The notes: generated from the sequence alone by a model not told the origin. DNA of 51,350 bases from Micromonospora cabrerizensis (GCF_022230955.1 NZ_JAKKFI010000055.1:1-51350); one strand, 5' to 3'; numbered from the stretch's first letter, positions 7,997 to 16,031 are shown. Numbers and translations: made by a program.

Positions 7997-9208
7997 TCAC
8001 ATGAAGTTGCGGGTGTGCAGGGCGGACAGCGCCGCCGCCTCGTCGGGCCGGAAACCCAGGCGGACCAGTCGGCGCTGGCGGCCCTGATCCATGGCGTGTT
8101 GCAGTGCCTGCACCCGGTCGAAGCCGGCGGACACGTCGTCGGGATGCCAGCCGCCGGCCGCGAGCACCACCAGCGCGTCGAAGACGTCCGCGTTGAGGCC
8201 CGCCGTGTCGACGAGCGCGTCGTGGCGGCGGTGGATGGCCGCCCGGAGCCGGTCGCGCAGCAGCGGGTCCAGCCGCGCCTGATGCTCCAGGTGCGCCATG
8301 CCGAACACCACGTGCCGGCGCTCGTCCTGCATGGCGAGCCAGCAGATCCGGCGGGTCACCGGGTCCGGTGCGTTCTGGTGCAGGAACGAGAGCAGATCGA
8401 CGAAGCTGCCCTCACCCAGCACCGAGAGCAGGAACGAGGCCAGCGCGAAGTCGGACTCCGCGACGAGCGTGAAGAGCGACTGTCGGCCGCCGGCCGACGA
8501 CGTGCCCAACTCGGCGCCGCGCAGCAGCGCCCGTCGGCTGAACACCTCCATGTGCCGGGCCTCGTCGGCCATCTGCACGGCGAGGAGCTGCACCACCTCA
8601 CGGAAGTGCGGGTGGATCCGCCCGACGAACCGGGCCGGCACGACGAGGGCGGCCTGCTCGTTCTCGACCAGGTACGTCATCACCTGCACCACCGCGGCCT
8701 CGACGTCCGACGGCAGCGCGAACGGGTCGTCCCACGGCACCGCGGTCTGCGGGTCCCACTGCCGCGCCGCCGCCTGCGCGTAGAGGTGGGGAGCGACATC
8801 GGCCCACACCAGGTCGCGGTCGTCCAGGTCGAACCGGGCCTCGGGGCCACCGGCCTCGAGCAGCGCGCCCCGGGCGCCGAGCCCCCAGCGCGCAGGCGGG
8901 CGGCTGCTGAGTGCCGTCGGGAGGGCGGGCCCGGCCCGCTCCGCGCCGAACCAGCGGTCGTCGTCCGCCGTGCCCCGCACCACCACCGCCACCACCCCGG
9001 TCCGGTCGCCCGGCTCCGGCGCCTCGACCCGATGGCCCCGGGCCCGACACCAGGCGGGCAGGTGTACGCGCAACGCCGGGTCGCGGCCGGAGACCGCCAA
9101 CCGGCCGCCCGGCGGCAGACCGGCCAGGGCACGCTGCACCAGCAGGTGCGCGCCCCTACCGAAGCCCAGCTCAGCCAGGTCGAGTTCGGTGACAGGTGCC
9201 GCGCTCAC
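7997..9208 (-). CDS. Ferritin-like diiron protein with N-terminal TusA-like domain
   Basis: 403 residues, two domains. Residues 7-62 follow the TusA/SirA fold (LPPGGRLAVSGRDPA, then HLPAWCRARGHRV), but the catalytic CPxP loop is replaced by FGRGAH, so it cannot be an ordinary sulfur carrier through that Cys; Cys54 is kept. Residues 165-345 are a ferritin-like four-helix bundle with a full set of diiron ligands: Glu182 or 184, Glu216 and His219 (EARH), Glu266, and Glu296 and His299 (ERRH). This suggests an oxygenase or oxidase. The ATG overlaps the stop of the preceding PhnD-like gene by four bases. It is the last gene of a coupled trio. The substrate is unknown. Confidence 0.7.
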   Translation of the reverse strand: MSAAPVTELDLAELGFGRGAHLLVQRALAGLPPGGRLAVSGRDPALRVHLPAWCRARGHRVEAPEPGDRTGVVAVVVRGTADDDRWFGAERAGPALPTALSSRPPARWGLGARGALLEAGGPEARFDLDDRDLVWADVAPHLYAQAAARQWDPQTAVPWDDPFALPSDVEAAVVQVMTYLVENEQAALVVPARFVGRIHPHFREVVQLLAVQMADEARHMEVFSRRALLRGAELGTSSAGGRQSLFTLVAESDFALASFLLSVLGEGSFVDLLSFLHQNAPDPVTRRICWLAMQDERRHVVFGMAHLEHQARLDPLLRDRLRAAIHRRHDALVDTAGLNADVFDALVVLAAGGWHPDDVSAGFDRVQALQHAMDQGRQRRLVRLGFRPDEAAALSALHTRNFM

Positions 9209-10050
9209 GGCCGGTAGTCCGTGGCCGTCACCCGCCCGTCGGGGGAGTAGAAGCCGGTGGCGTCCACCGCCCCGGCCAGGGCGTCGTACCCCGTGGTGCG
9301 CCCGTCCTTCCAGGCTCTCAGGCCCTCCAGGTCGAGCAGCGGACGCACCTGCGCGTCGGCGTACGACATGCCGAGCAGCAGCGTGCCGAAGAGCTGGACC
9401 CCGGCGGACTCCGGCTCGCGGACCGTCATGTTGCAGTGGTCGTACGGTGCGGTCTGCGCGACGATCCGGGTGCCGTCGGGTGTCAGTGTGCCCTCCTGCA
9501 CGAACGCCAGGTGGTTGGCGTCGATCATGCAGGCGGCGTCGACCTCCCCGGCCATCAGGGCGCGGGCCGCGTCGCGTTCACCGCCGATGTGGTCACCGTG
9601 CAGGCCGACGCCGACATCGAACCGGCGCACGTCGACCTCGACCCCGCAGACCGCGAGGTGGCCCAGCGGGATGAGCGTCGCCTGGGGGCTGTCCACCGCC
9701 CCGACCGCGACCAACTTTCCGGCCAGGTCCGTGAGCTGTCGCACCGGCGAGTCGGCCCGAACCACCACGACCGAGGTGAGGTCCTGGTCGGTGTCGCGCA
9801 TGGTGAGCGCCCGGACGGTCGTGCCGTTGGCGAGGGCCAGTCGCTGCGCGCGCAGCCAGGCCAGGGGTGAGTTCCATGCCGCGTCGATCCGCCCGGCGAC
9901 GAGATCCTCGACCTGCCGCTCGTAGTGCGAGTAGAGGACGAAGTCGAAGTCCAGGCCGCGCCCGCGCAGCCAGGCGCGGAAGCCCTCCCAGATGGTCACC
10001 ACCTTGGGGTCGTACGCGACAGCACCCATCAGGACCGATGGCGTCGGCAT
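9205..10050 (-). CDS. PhnD-like substrate-binding protein without signal peptide
   Basis: 281 residues. The sequence follows type II periplasmic binding proteins of the phosphate/phosphite/phosphonate (PhnD) group: LMGAVAYDPKVVTIWEGFRA at the N-terminus, IDAAWNSPLAWLRAQRLAL, VVVRADSPVRQLTDLAGKLV and GEVDAACMIDANH. The mature fold begins at residue 5, so there is neither a Sec nor a lipoprotein signal, and no permease or ATPase gene is adjacent. It should therefore act in the cytoplasm, as a ligand-binding or substrate-presenting subunit, not as a transporter component. The ATG overlaps the upstream stop by one base (TGATG), and its stop overlaps the downstream start by four bases. Confidence 0.7.
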   Translation of the reverse strand: MPTPSVLMGAVAYDPKVVTIWEGFRAWLRGRGLDFDFVLYSHYERQVEDLVAGRIDAAWNSPLAWLRAQRLALANGTTVRALTMRDTDQDLTSVVVVRADSPVRQLTDLAGKLVAVGAVDSPQATLIPLGHLAVCGVEVDVRRFDVGVGLHGDHIGGERDAARALMAGEVDAACMIDANHLAFVQEGTLTPDGTRIVAQTAPYDHCNMTVREPESAGVQLFGTLLLGMSYADAQVRPLLDLEGLRAWKDGRTTGYDALAGAVDATGFYSPDGRVTATDYRP

Positions 10051-11219
10051 CAGCGGTTGGCCTCGTCGAGCAGCGGCAGGCCGGTGGCGACCCGACCGAC
10101 GAAGTCGTGCAGCGCGTCGGTGGTCGGCGCCATCACCCGGGCCGCCCGCGAGTCCCGGAAGCGGCGCTCAAGGCCCAGCTCCTTGCGGAACGCGCTGCCG
10201 CCACAGAGCTGCATCGCGCCGTCGGTCACGTCCGCGACGGTCTCACCGGCAAGCGCCTTGACCTGGAGCACCCGCAGCATCGCGTCGTCGCGGCCGGTCT
10301 CCAGAGCGGTGAGGGTGTCGCCCAGGAAGGCGTGCAGAGCGTCGGTGCGGATCATCAGTCGGGCGAGGTCGCGGCGGGTGACGGGCGCGTCGCGCAGGAC
10401 GGCGCCGGTGTGCGTGAGCGTCGTCCCGGTGACATGCCGGCCCGCCTCGGCGACCGCGCTCTGGGCCAGACCGAGGCAGAACGCGGCGTTGAGCACCAGG
10501 AACCAGGGGAGGACCGCACCGAGGGCGGTGTCGAGCCCGGCGCCGTCGGTCGCCATCATCGCCGTCGACGGGACCCGGAGCCCGTCGGCGGTCATCGGCC
10601 GGGAGCCGTTGCCGCGCAGGCCGAGCCCGTCGAAGTCGCCGGTCACGCTCAGGCCGGCACTGCCGGCCGGGACGAGCCAGAGTGTCATCGGACCGGCGTC
10701 GCGGGTCAGCGCAAGGCTCGACCAGACGTAACTGTCCACCTCGCCGGCGGAGGTGACCCAGCTCTTGCGGGCGTCGAGGCGGACGCTGCCGTCGTCGGTG
10801 GCTGTCGCGGTGCCGGTCGGCGACCAGAAGTGGCTGCGGGAGCCGTACTCGGAGAACGCCAACGTGGTGAGATGCCTGCCGCTCGCGATGCCGGCCCGGA
10901 CCTCGCGGGGGCCGTGCGCCTCGATGACGGCGCTCGCGGCGTAGTGCATGAGCACCACCATCGCCGTGGAGCCGCACTCGGCGGCCAGCCCCTCGATCAC
11001 CTCGGCGACCACCCGCATTCCGTGGCCACCGCCACCGACCTCGGTCGAGGAGGCCAGGCCCAGCAGGCCGGCCGCGGCGAGAGCGTCGACGCCCTGGCGG
11101 GGGAAGGCGCCCTCCCGGTCGACCATCGTCGCCTGTGGGCGGATCACGTCGTCGATGACGGTGCCGAGGGTGTGCGCGACCTCGGTGGTGGGATGGGCGT
11201 TGTCGACAGTGGTCGTCAT
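10050..11219 (-). CDS. Acyl-CoA-dehydrogenase-fold flavoprotein lacking the usual catalytic Glu
   Basis: 389 residues. N-terminal helical domain (about 10-115), middle beta domain with FSEYGSRSHFWSPTGTA (FAD/substrate loop) and C-terminal helical domain ending CGGSAFRKELGLERRFRDSR. In true short- and medium-chain dehydrogenases the segment after this reads IYEGT and carries the catalytic base. Here it is VMAPTTDAL, without Glu. A flavin monooxygenase or N-/S-oxidising role, as in DszC-like members of this fold, is therefore as likely as CoA-ester oxidation. The ATG at 11219 (GAAGGG upstream) is preferred to an in-frame start 14 codons earlier. First gene of the coupled trio. Confidence 0.8.
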   Translation of the reverse strand: MTTTVDNAHPTTEVAHTLGTVIDDVIRPQATMVDREGAFPRQGVDALAAAGLLGLASSTEVGGGGHGMRVVAEVIEGLAAECGSTAMVVLMHYAASAVIEAHGPREVRAGIASGRHLTTLAFSEYGSRSHFWSPTGTATATDDGSVRLDARKSWVTSAGEVDSYVWSSLALTRDAGPMTLWLVPAGSAGLSVTGDFDGLGLRGNGSRPMTADGLRVPSTAMMATDGAGLDTALGAVLPWFLVLNAAFCLGLAQSAVAEAGRHVTGTTLTHTGAVLRDAPVTRRDLARLMIRTDALHAFLGDTLTALETGRDDAMLRVLQVKALAGETVADVTDGAMQLCGGSAFRKELGLERRFRDSRAARVMAPTTDALHDFVGRVATGLPLLDEANR

Positions 11220-11295
11220 GCTGGTGCCCTTCGGCCGAAGCGGTGGGACCGCCGCCGACACTATCCGACCTGGAGGACACAGTGCGAGCGTCGGA

Positions 11296-12291
11296 TCACC
11301 GTCTGGTACGTGTGCCGTCGCGGTGCGGCCGGCCGTGCCCGTCCTCCCGGTCGATCCGCAACTCCCGCTCCAGCTCGGCGATGACCGCCCGCAGGTCGTC
11401 CAGCCGCTGGGTCAGCGCGATGCGGTCCACCTCGTCCGGTACGCCGTCGCCGTCCTCGTCGTAGTCGGGGGCCAGTCGTTCGGTCATCTCCAGCCGGCGT
11501 GCCTCCTCCATCGAGTTGACGATGACCGCGATGAGGATGTTGAGCAGCAGGTTGACGGTGATGACCACGTAGCTGACGTAGTAGAGCAGCGTCCACGGCG
11601 AAATGGCCATGCCCTGCTCGATGAGGTCCGGCAGGGTCTCCAGTGACAGCAGCACGAACAGCGTCAGCAGCGACTTGCCGATGTCGCCGTACTGCTCCGG
11701 GTACCTGCTGCCGAAGATCAGCCAGCCGGCCATGCCGTACACGTAGAGCGTCACCACGGCCAGGGCGAGGAACCCGGTGACGCCCGGCAGGCTGCGCCAC
11801 AGCGCGGAGACGATGGTCCGCAGGCCCGGCGAGAACCGCACCAGCCGGACCACGCGGGCAACCCGAACGACGCGCAGCAGTGCCGAGTCGCCGTGTAGGC
11901 CCGGTATGAAGATGGCCGCGATCACCACGAAGTCGAAGACGTTCCAGCCGTGCCGGAAGAAGTCCTGCGGACGCTTGCCGTAGGCCGCCAGCCGGACACC
12001 GATCTCGACGACGAAGACGGCGCGGAAGAGCAGCTCCAGCCAGTGCAGTGCCGTGCTGGCCCCGTTCAGGTCGTCGTACGTCTCCAGGCCGAGGACGATC
12101 CCGTTGGCGAGGATGACCACGACGATGACGATCTCGAAGGGGCGCGACCGGGCGAGCCGGGCGCAGCGGGCCGCCCAACCGGACCGGTGGTGCGGGGAGG
12201 GGGCCGGCTCACCTCGCTGTGCGGGCGCGGGTGCCCCACTCACCAGTCGGCCGGCTCGAACAGGTGCGCCGGGGCCGCGGTGCGGGCCCAC
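11296..12291 (-). CDS. Voltage-gated ion channel (BacNav/NaChBac-like) with EF-hand-like tail
   Basis: About 331 residues with six transmembrane helices. S1 begins at FEIVIVVVILANGIVLG. S4 is RVVRVARVVRLVRF with arginine every third residue, the voltage sensor. The pore segment is LFVLLSLETLPDLIEQG and S6 is VVITVNLLLNILIAVIVNSM. The filter LETLPD keeps the Glu of the NaChBac LESWAS filter but lacks the Trp, so ion choice is open. After S6 come a DYDEDGDGVPDEVD loop, which fits an EF-hand calcium site, and a coiled coil. The start is uncertain: a GTG at 12291 lies on top of its own GGAGG, and a GTG at 12243 has no clear ribosome site. Confidence 0.8.
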   Translation of the reverse strand: MGPHRGPGAPVRAGRLVSGAPAPAQRGEPAPSPHHRSGWAARCARLARSRPFEIVIVVVILANGIVLGLETYDDLNGASTALHWLELLFRAVFVVEIGVRLAAYGKRPQDFFRHGWNVFDFVVIAAIFIPGLHGDSALLRVVRVARVVRLVRFSPGLRTIVSALWRSLPGVTGFLALAVVTLYVYGMAGWLIFGSRYPEQYGDIGKSLLTLFVLLSLETLPDLIEQGMAISPWTLLYYVSYVVITVNLLLNILIAVIVNSMEEARRLEMTERLAPDYDEDGDGVPDEVDRIALTQRLDDLRAVIAELERELRIDREDGHGRPHRDGTRTRR

Positions 12292-12421
12292 CTCCGGCCG
12301 TCGTGGTGGCGGTGCGGGTGGGATGCGCGCATGCCCGTCAGCCTATCCAAGATCAATGATTCGGGGGTACGGCCGTCGTGTCCGCCGCGCGCGACGAAGA
12401 CTGCGAACCGCGGCTGCTCTC

Positions 12422-12427
12422 TAGAGT
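12422..12427 (+). promoter_or_regulatory. Leaderless -10 box for the TetR gene
   Basis: TAGAGT ends six bases before the GTG start at 12434, the distance expected when transcription begins at the start codon. No Shine-Dalgarno sequence precedes the GTG, which agrees with a leaderless message. The -35 region is not recognisable. Confidence 0.4.
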
Positions 12428-12433
12428 GGGCCG

Positions 12434-13132
12434 GTGAGTGACGCACACCCCGTGAGCGCCGGTGACGGTGGCCCCGACCGCCCGCCCATCTGGGGCAGGC
12501 CGGAACGTGGCAGCCGTGGCCCCGCTCCCGCCCACAGCCGGGACGCCATCGTGGTGGCCGCCGTCGCCCTGGCGGACACCGAAGGGCTCGCCGCGGTGTC
12601 GATGCGCGCCGTCGCCAGCGCGCTGGGCACCGGCGCCGGCTCCCTCTACCGGTACCTGTCGTCGCGCGACGATCTGCTGGACCTGATGACCGACCGGGTC
12701 ATCGGTGAGCTGCGGCCGTACCCGCAGGCGGAGGGCGACTGGTTGGACACCATGGTGCTGTTGGGTCGCCGGCAGTTGGCGCTGTTCGGCGCTCACCCGT
12801 GGCTGCTCGACGTGTTCCACCGGGCCTCCGGTGTCGGCCCCGAGAGTCTGGCCTGGTTCGACAACTGCATCCGGGTCCTGGAACCCGTGCCCTGCGCGGT
12901 CAGCGCCAAGTTCGAGGCCATCGCGATGATGACCGGCGTCGTGAGCCTCTTCGCCCGCCGCGAGGCCGGGGCCGGGGCCGGGGCCGTCACCTTCGCCGGG
13001 TTCGACCTCGCGGCGTACCCACACCTGGTCGCGGCCTTCGGTCAGCCCTCCGCGCCGACGCCCCGGACGGACCTCGTCGAGCGGACCCTGCGCAGCCTGC
13101 TGACCGGTCTGCTGCTCGCCGAGGCGGCCTGA
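12434..13132 (+). CDS. TetR/AcrR-family transcriptional regulator
   Basis: 232 residues. An unstructured basic N-terminus (1-35) precedes the TetR DNA-binding helix-turn-helix: AIVVAAVALADTEGLAAVSM and AVASALGTGAGSLYRYLSSR (about 36-85). The C-terminal domain (WLDTMVLLGRRQLALFGAHP onwards) resembles the TetR_C group that includes the tetracycline repressor. The likely target is not obvious: the divergent neighbour is the ion channel and the downstream gene a repeat protein. GTG start, probably leaderless. Confidence 0.85.
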   Translation: MSDAHPVSAGDGGPDRPPIWGRPERGSRGPAPAHSRDAIVVAAVALADTEGLAAVSMRAVASALGTGAGSLYRYLSSRDDLLDLMTDRVIGELRPYPQAEGDWLDTMVLLGRRQLALFGAHPWLLDVFHRASGVGPESLAWFDNCIRVLEPVPCAVSAKFEAIAMMTGVVSLFARREAGAGAGAVTFAGFDLAAYPHLVAAFGQPSAPTPRTDLVERTLRSLLTGLLLAEAA

Positions 13133-13134
13133 GC

Positions 13135-13161
13135 GGATCGGCAGGTGGGGTCGGCCGATCC
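13135..13161 (+). terminator. Hairpin after the TetR gene
   Basis: GGATCGGC (13135-13142) and GCCGATCC (13154-13161) form a perfect eight-base stem with an 11-base loop immediately after the stop codon. Confidence 0.45.
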
Positions 13162-13256
13162 GTCGCCGGGCCGGTGCCGGCTGGTCTAGTTTTCGGTGGT
13201 GGGCGGAGCCGGCCGGCGAGTGGCGGGGTCGCACGTCAGCTGGGGAGAGGTGCGCG

Positions 13257-13616
13257 ATGTCCGATTCTGATCTTGGCGGACTGCGGGAGCGGGCCGCGAA
13301 CGGTGACCGCGACGCGGTCGATCAGCTTGTCGAACTCGCTGGCGAGCGTGGCGATCTGGGGGAGCTGCGTCAGCTCGCCGAGAACGGCAACGCCGACGCG
13401 GCGGCCCAGCTGGTCGAACTCGCCACCGAACTCGGCGACATGGTCGAGTTGCGGCGTCTCGCCGACCGGGGCGACCGGGACGCGGCTGACCAGCTCGTCG
13501 AGTTGGCCACCGAGCGGGCGGATGTCGGCGAGTTGCGGCGTCTCGCCGACGGGGGCAACCGGGACGCGGCCGACGCGTTGTCCGAGCTCACCGAGGAGCA
13601 GGACGAGAGCGAGTAG
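13257..13616 (+). CDS. Small acidic 28-residue-repeat protein
   Basis: 119 residues made almost entirely of four 28-residue repeats, each of the form LGELRRLADGGNRDAADQLV followed by ELATERGD. Each repeat would make two helices, so the whole is a short alpha-solenoid, in appearance close to Sel1 or TPR arrays, which usually bind other proteins. No signal peptide or membrane segment. Strong GGGAGAGG ribosome site seven bases before the ATG. The repeats are also alike in DNA sequence, implying recent duplication and possible length variation between strains. It stands alone. Function unknown. Confidence 0.75.
   Translation: MSDSDLGGLRERAANGDRDAVDQLVELAGERGDLGELRQLAENGNADAAAQLVELATELGDMVELRRLADRGDRDAADQLVELATERADVGELRRLADGGNRDAADALSELTEEQDESE
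13272..13607 (+). repeat. Four coding 84-bp tandem repeats
   Basis: Four consecutive 84-base units inside the repeat-protein gene (13272, 13355/6, 13440 and 13524 onward). Units 2 to 4 share long identical stretches such as GAGTTGCGGCGTCTCGCCGA. Confidence 0.7.
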
Positions 13617-13691
13617 GCGGCGCGACCCCCGTCGGGCGGACGACCTGACCCCGTGGCCGCCCGCCCGCCGCCCGCCTGGGCGATGACCGGG

Positions 13692-14549
13692 TCAGGCGCG
13701 CGCGGCCCGGACGGCGTCGCGCAGCGGGGTGCTCGGCCGCCCGATCAGCCGGCTGAGGTCGTCGCTGTCGGTCGCCAGCTCGCCGATGGCGATCGAGTGG
13801 TCGAGCGCGGCGACGAACCCGGCGGTGCCCGCGTCGAGGCCGACGTTCTCCAGGGTCGAGGCCAGCTCGGCGGCGGACAGGTCCCGGTGGACGACGGTGG
13901 TGCCGGTGACCTCCGTGACCGTCTCGGCCAACTCGTCGAAGGTGAATGCGGTGCCGCCCAGTTCGTAGACGGCGTTGCCGTCCTCCTCGCGGGTCAGCGC
14001 CGCCACGGCGGCTGCCGCGTAGTCGGCCCGGGTCGCGGCGGAGACCTTGCTGCCGCCGGTGGCACCGAGGATCGTGCCCGACCCCAGGTACTGCGGCAGC
14101 TGGTCGGTGTAGTTCTCGGTGTACCAGCTGTTGCGCAGCACGGTGTAGGTCAGACCGGAGGCGGCGAGGACCTCCTCGGTGGCCTTGTGCTCGGGGGCGA
14201 GCGGGTTCGTGGTGGTGTCGGCCTTCAGGATGCTGGTGTAGATCAGCCGCTCGACCCCGGCGAGCGTGGCGGCCTCGATGACCGCGGTGTGCTGGGCGAC
14301 GCGCTGACCGGGTGTGTCGCCGGAGATGAGCAGCAGGCGGCGTACGCCGGCCACCGCGCCGGGCAGCGTCGACGGGTCGTCGTAGGTGGCCGTGCGGATC
14401 TCGACTCCGCGCGCGGCCAGGTCGGCGGCCTTCTCCGGGCTGCGCACGATGGCGGCGATGTCGGCGGCGGGCACGCCGGTGTCGAGCAACTGCCCGATCA
14501 CCAGGCGACCCAGTCGGCCGGTGGCACCGGTGACGGCGTAGGTGGGCAT
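13692..14549 (-). CDS. NmrA-like NAD(P)H:quinone oxidoreductase, QOR2 type
   Basis: 285 residues. An atypical short-chain dehydrogenase of the NmrA group. It has TYAVTGATGRLGRLVIGQL with the GxTGxxG nucleotide-binding motif at the N-terminus, then RLLLISGDTPGQRVAQH, LIYTSILKAD and TYTVLRNSWYTENY, in the same order as E. coli YtfG (QOR2). It probably reduces quinones with NADPH. It is divergent from an HxlR regulator, matching the ytfG/ytfH pair and the qor2/qorR pair of Corynebacterium. GGAG lies a few bases before the ATG. Confidence 0.88.
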   Translation of the reverse strand: MPTYAVTGATGRLGRLVIGQLLDTGVPAADIAAIVRSPEKAADLAARGVEIRTATYDDPSTLPGAVAGVRRLLLISGDTPGQRVAQHTAVIEAATLAGVERLIYTSILKADTTTNPLAPEHKATEEVLAASGLTYTVLRNSWYTENYTDQLPQYLGSGTILGATGGSKVSAATRADYAAAAVAALTREEDGNAVYELGGTAFTFDELAETVTEVTGTTVVHRDLSAAELASTLENVGLDAGTAGFVAALDHSIAIGELATDSDDLSRLIGRPSTPLRDAVRAARA

Positions 14550-14624
14550 GGGAACCTCCGGAGAGTAGTGACGTTTCAGCAGGCACTTACGAATCTACAG
14601 CACTAACCAAGGGGCAGCGTGGGA

Positions 14625-14630
14625 TAGGCT
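14625..14630 (+). promoter_or_regulatory. Leaderless -10 box for the HxlR gene
   Basis: TAGGCT fits TAnnnT and ends six bases before the GTG at 14637, so the regulator message is probably leaderless. No -35 element is clear. Confidence 0.35.
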
Positions 14631-14636
14631 GGTGAG

Positions 14637-15041
14637 GTGAGCGACATGCCGGCCCAGGATCCGGCGGGGCCTACCCAGGAATTCGTCAGCGATGTCTTCG
14701 CCCGGGGGTGCACCTCCCGTGCGGCCTTCGAGGACGTCACCTCGAAGTGGGCCTCGCTGGCTCTGCTGGCGCTCGGTGAGGGGCGCTACCGGTTCAACGC
14801 CCTGCGTCGCCGCATCGACGGGGTCAGCGAGCGGATGCTCTCCCAGACCCTGCAGACCCTCGAACGGGACGGAATGCTCACCCGTGAGGTGCTGACCGCG
14901 ATCCCACCGCGCGTCGAATACTCGCTGACGCCGCTCGGCGCCCGGGTCGCCGAGCAGCTTCGTGGCCTCGCCGATCTGCTGGAGGCGTCGGTGCCCGAGG
15001 TGCAGACCGCCCGCGACGCCCACGAGCACGGCCGGGGCTAG
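14637..15041 (+). CDS. HxlR (DUF24)-family redox-sensing regulator, QorR-like
   Basis: 134 residues. A winged-helix HxlR protein: DVTSKWASLALLALGEGRYR, then FNALRRRIDGVSERMLSQTL as the recognition region and RVEYSLTPLG as the wing. A single cysteine, Cys25 in ARGCTSRAAFE, stands at the N-terminal position used by QorR and YodB-type regulators to sense diamide and quinones. With the divergent QOR2-type gene this makes a compact quinone or thiol stress switch. The GTG at 14637 is used; an in-frame ATG three codons later is possible. Confidence 0.85.
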   Translation: MSDMPAQDPAGPTQEFVSDVFARGCTSRAAFEDVTSKWASLALLALGEGRYRFNALRRRIDGVSERMLSQTLQTLERDGMLTREVLTAIPPRVEYSLTPLGARVAEQLRGLADLLEASVPEVQTARDAHEHGRG

Positions 15042-15068
15042 ACCGGGCCTGGGCCGAACGGTTGCGCC

Positions 15069-16031
15069 TCAGGCGTGCAGCGTCTCGCGCGGCGGCACCC
15101 CGTAACTGGCGTGGTAGCGGGCCGTGAACCTGCTGTGGCTGGCGAACCCCCAGCGACTGGCGATCGCCGAGACGGTCTCCAGGCGGGGGTCGGCGCGGAC
15201 CAGGTCGTGATGGGCGCGGTCGAGCCGAATCCGACGCAGGTAGGCGGTCGGGGTGGTGCCGAGATGACGGCGGAAGGCGAGTTGCACCGCCCGCAGGGAG
15301 ACGCCGGCGGCACTGGCGATGTCGGCCGCGCTGATGTCCCGGTCGGCGTGCTCCTCCACGAACGCGATCGCCCGCCGCAACGTGGCGGTGCTGGCATCGT
15401 TCCGGTCCGCGGCGGTCGTCTCGGTGAACGCGGTGTTCGGGAACACCATGAGCGCCGCTGCGGCGAGCATCCGCGCGGCGTTGCCGATCACCAGCGGTTG
15501 CGCCCCGGTGGTCGGGCTGTTCAGCAGGACGTCGCTGACGAAGCTGGTGGTGTTGCGCCACTGCCGGGCGAGGGCCCCACTGACGGGAGCCAGATCGGTG
15601 AACCGGATCCGACCGGGTCGCCGTGTGGGCGCGGTGGTGGCCACCTGCGTCAGCACCGACAGGTCCAGCACGCACAGCTCCACCTCACCGGGATGCCACC
15701 GTACGTGGCACGGCTCCTCCGGCCTGGTGACGAGGAAGACGTCGCCGGGCGCAAAGCGGTCAGCCGACCCGTCACAGGCACGATCGCCACGGGCGGTCCG
15801 GGCGCTGCCGACGACCAACCCGCCGAGTGTGCTGGCGTCAATCTCGAGATGCCCGTTCTGGCGGGTGGTCGCGATGCCAAGGGGGCCGGCGTCCGTGTGG
15901 TGATGGCTGAGTCGGTATTCGCTTCTGCTGTGGATGCGCAGTTTCGTGTCGTACACCGTGGACAGGAGTTGCTGGATGGCCAGCGGGTCACGGCTGTCGA
16001 ACTGGTGATTGTGCACTGGTGTTGACGTCAT
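15069..16031 (-). CDS. AraC-family transcriptional regulator
   Basis: 320 residues. N-terminal ligand or dimerisation domain of the AraC_binding_2 type (about 1-200). The C-terminal double helix-turn-helix contains ISAADIASAAGVSLRAVQLA, FRRHLGTTPTAYLRRIRLDR and FASHSRFTARYHASYGVPPR. The ATG at 16031 is chosen because GGAG stands seven bases upstream and the family's N-terminus begins here; the open frame extends 75 codons further without similarity. Its target is not adjacent in an obvious way. The upstream 429 bases are noncoding. Confidence 0.88.
   Translation of the reverse strand: MTSTPVHNHQFDSRDPLAIQQLLSTVYDTKLRIHSRSEYRLSHHHTDAGPLGIATTRQNGHLEIDASTLGGLVVGSARTARGDRACDGSADRFAPGDVFLVTRPEEPCHVRWHPGEVELCVLDLSVLTQVATTAPTRRPGRIRFTDLAPVSGALARQWRNTTSFVSDVLLNSPTTGAQPLVIGNAARMLAAAALMVFPNTAFTETTAADRNDASTATLRRAIAFVEEHADRDISAADIASAAGVSLRAVQLAFRRHLGTTPTAYLRRIRLDRAHHDLVRADPRLETVSAIASRWGFASHSRFTARYHASYGVPPRETLHA

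Noticed and set aside
14566..14605. TAGTG...CACTA as an HxlR operator between the QOR2 and HxlR genes
   Set aside because: The arms are five bases and 30 bases apart, so chance is likely. It is the right place for an operator but the sequence does not fix it.
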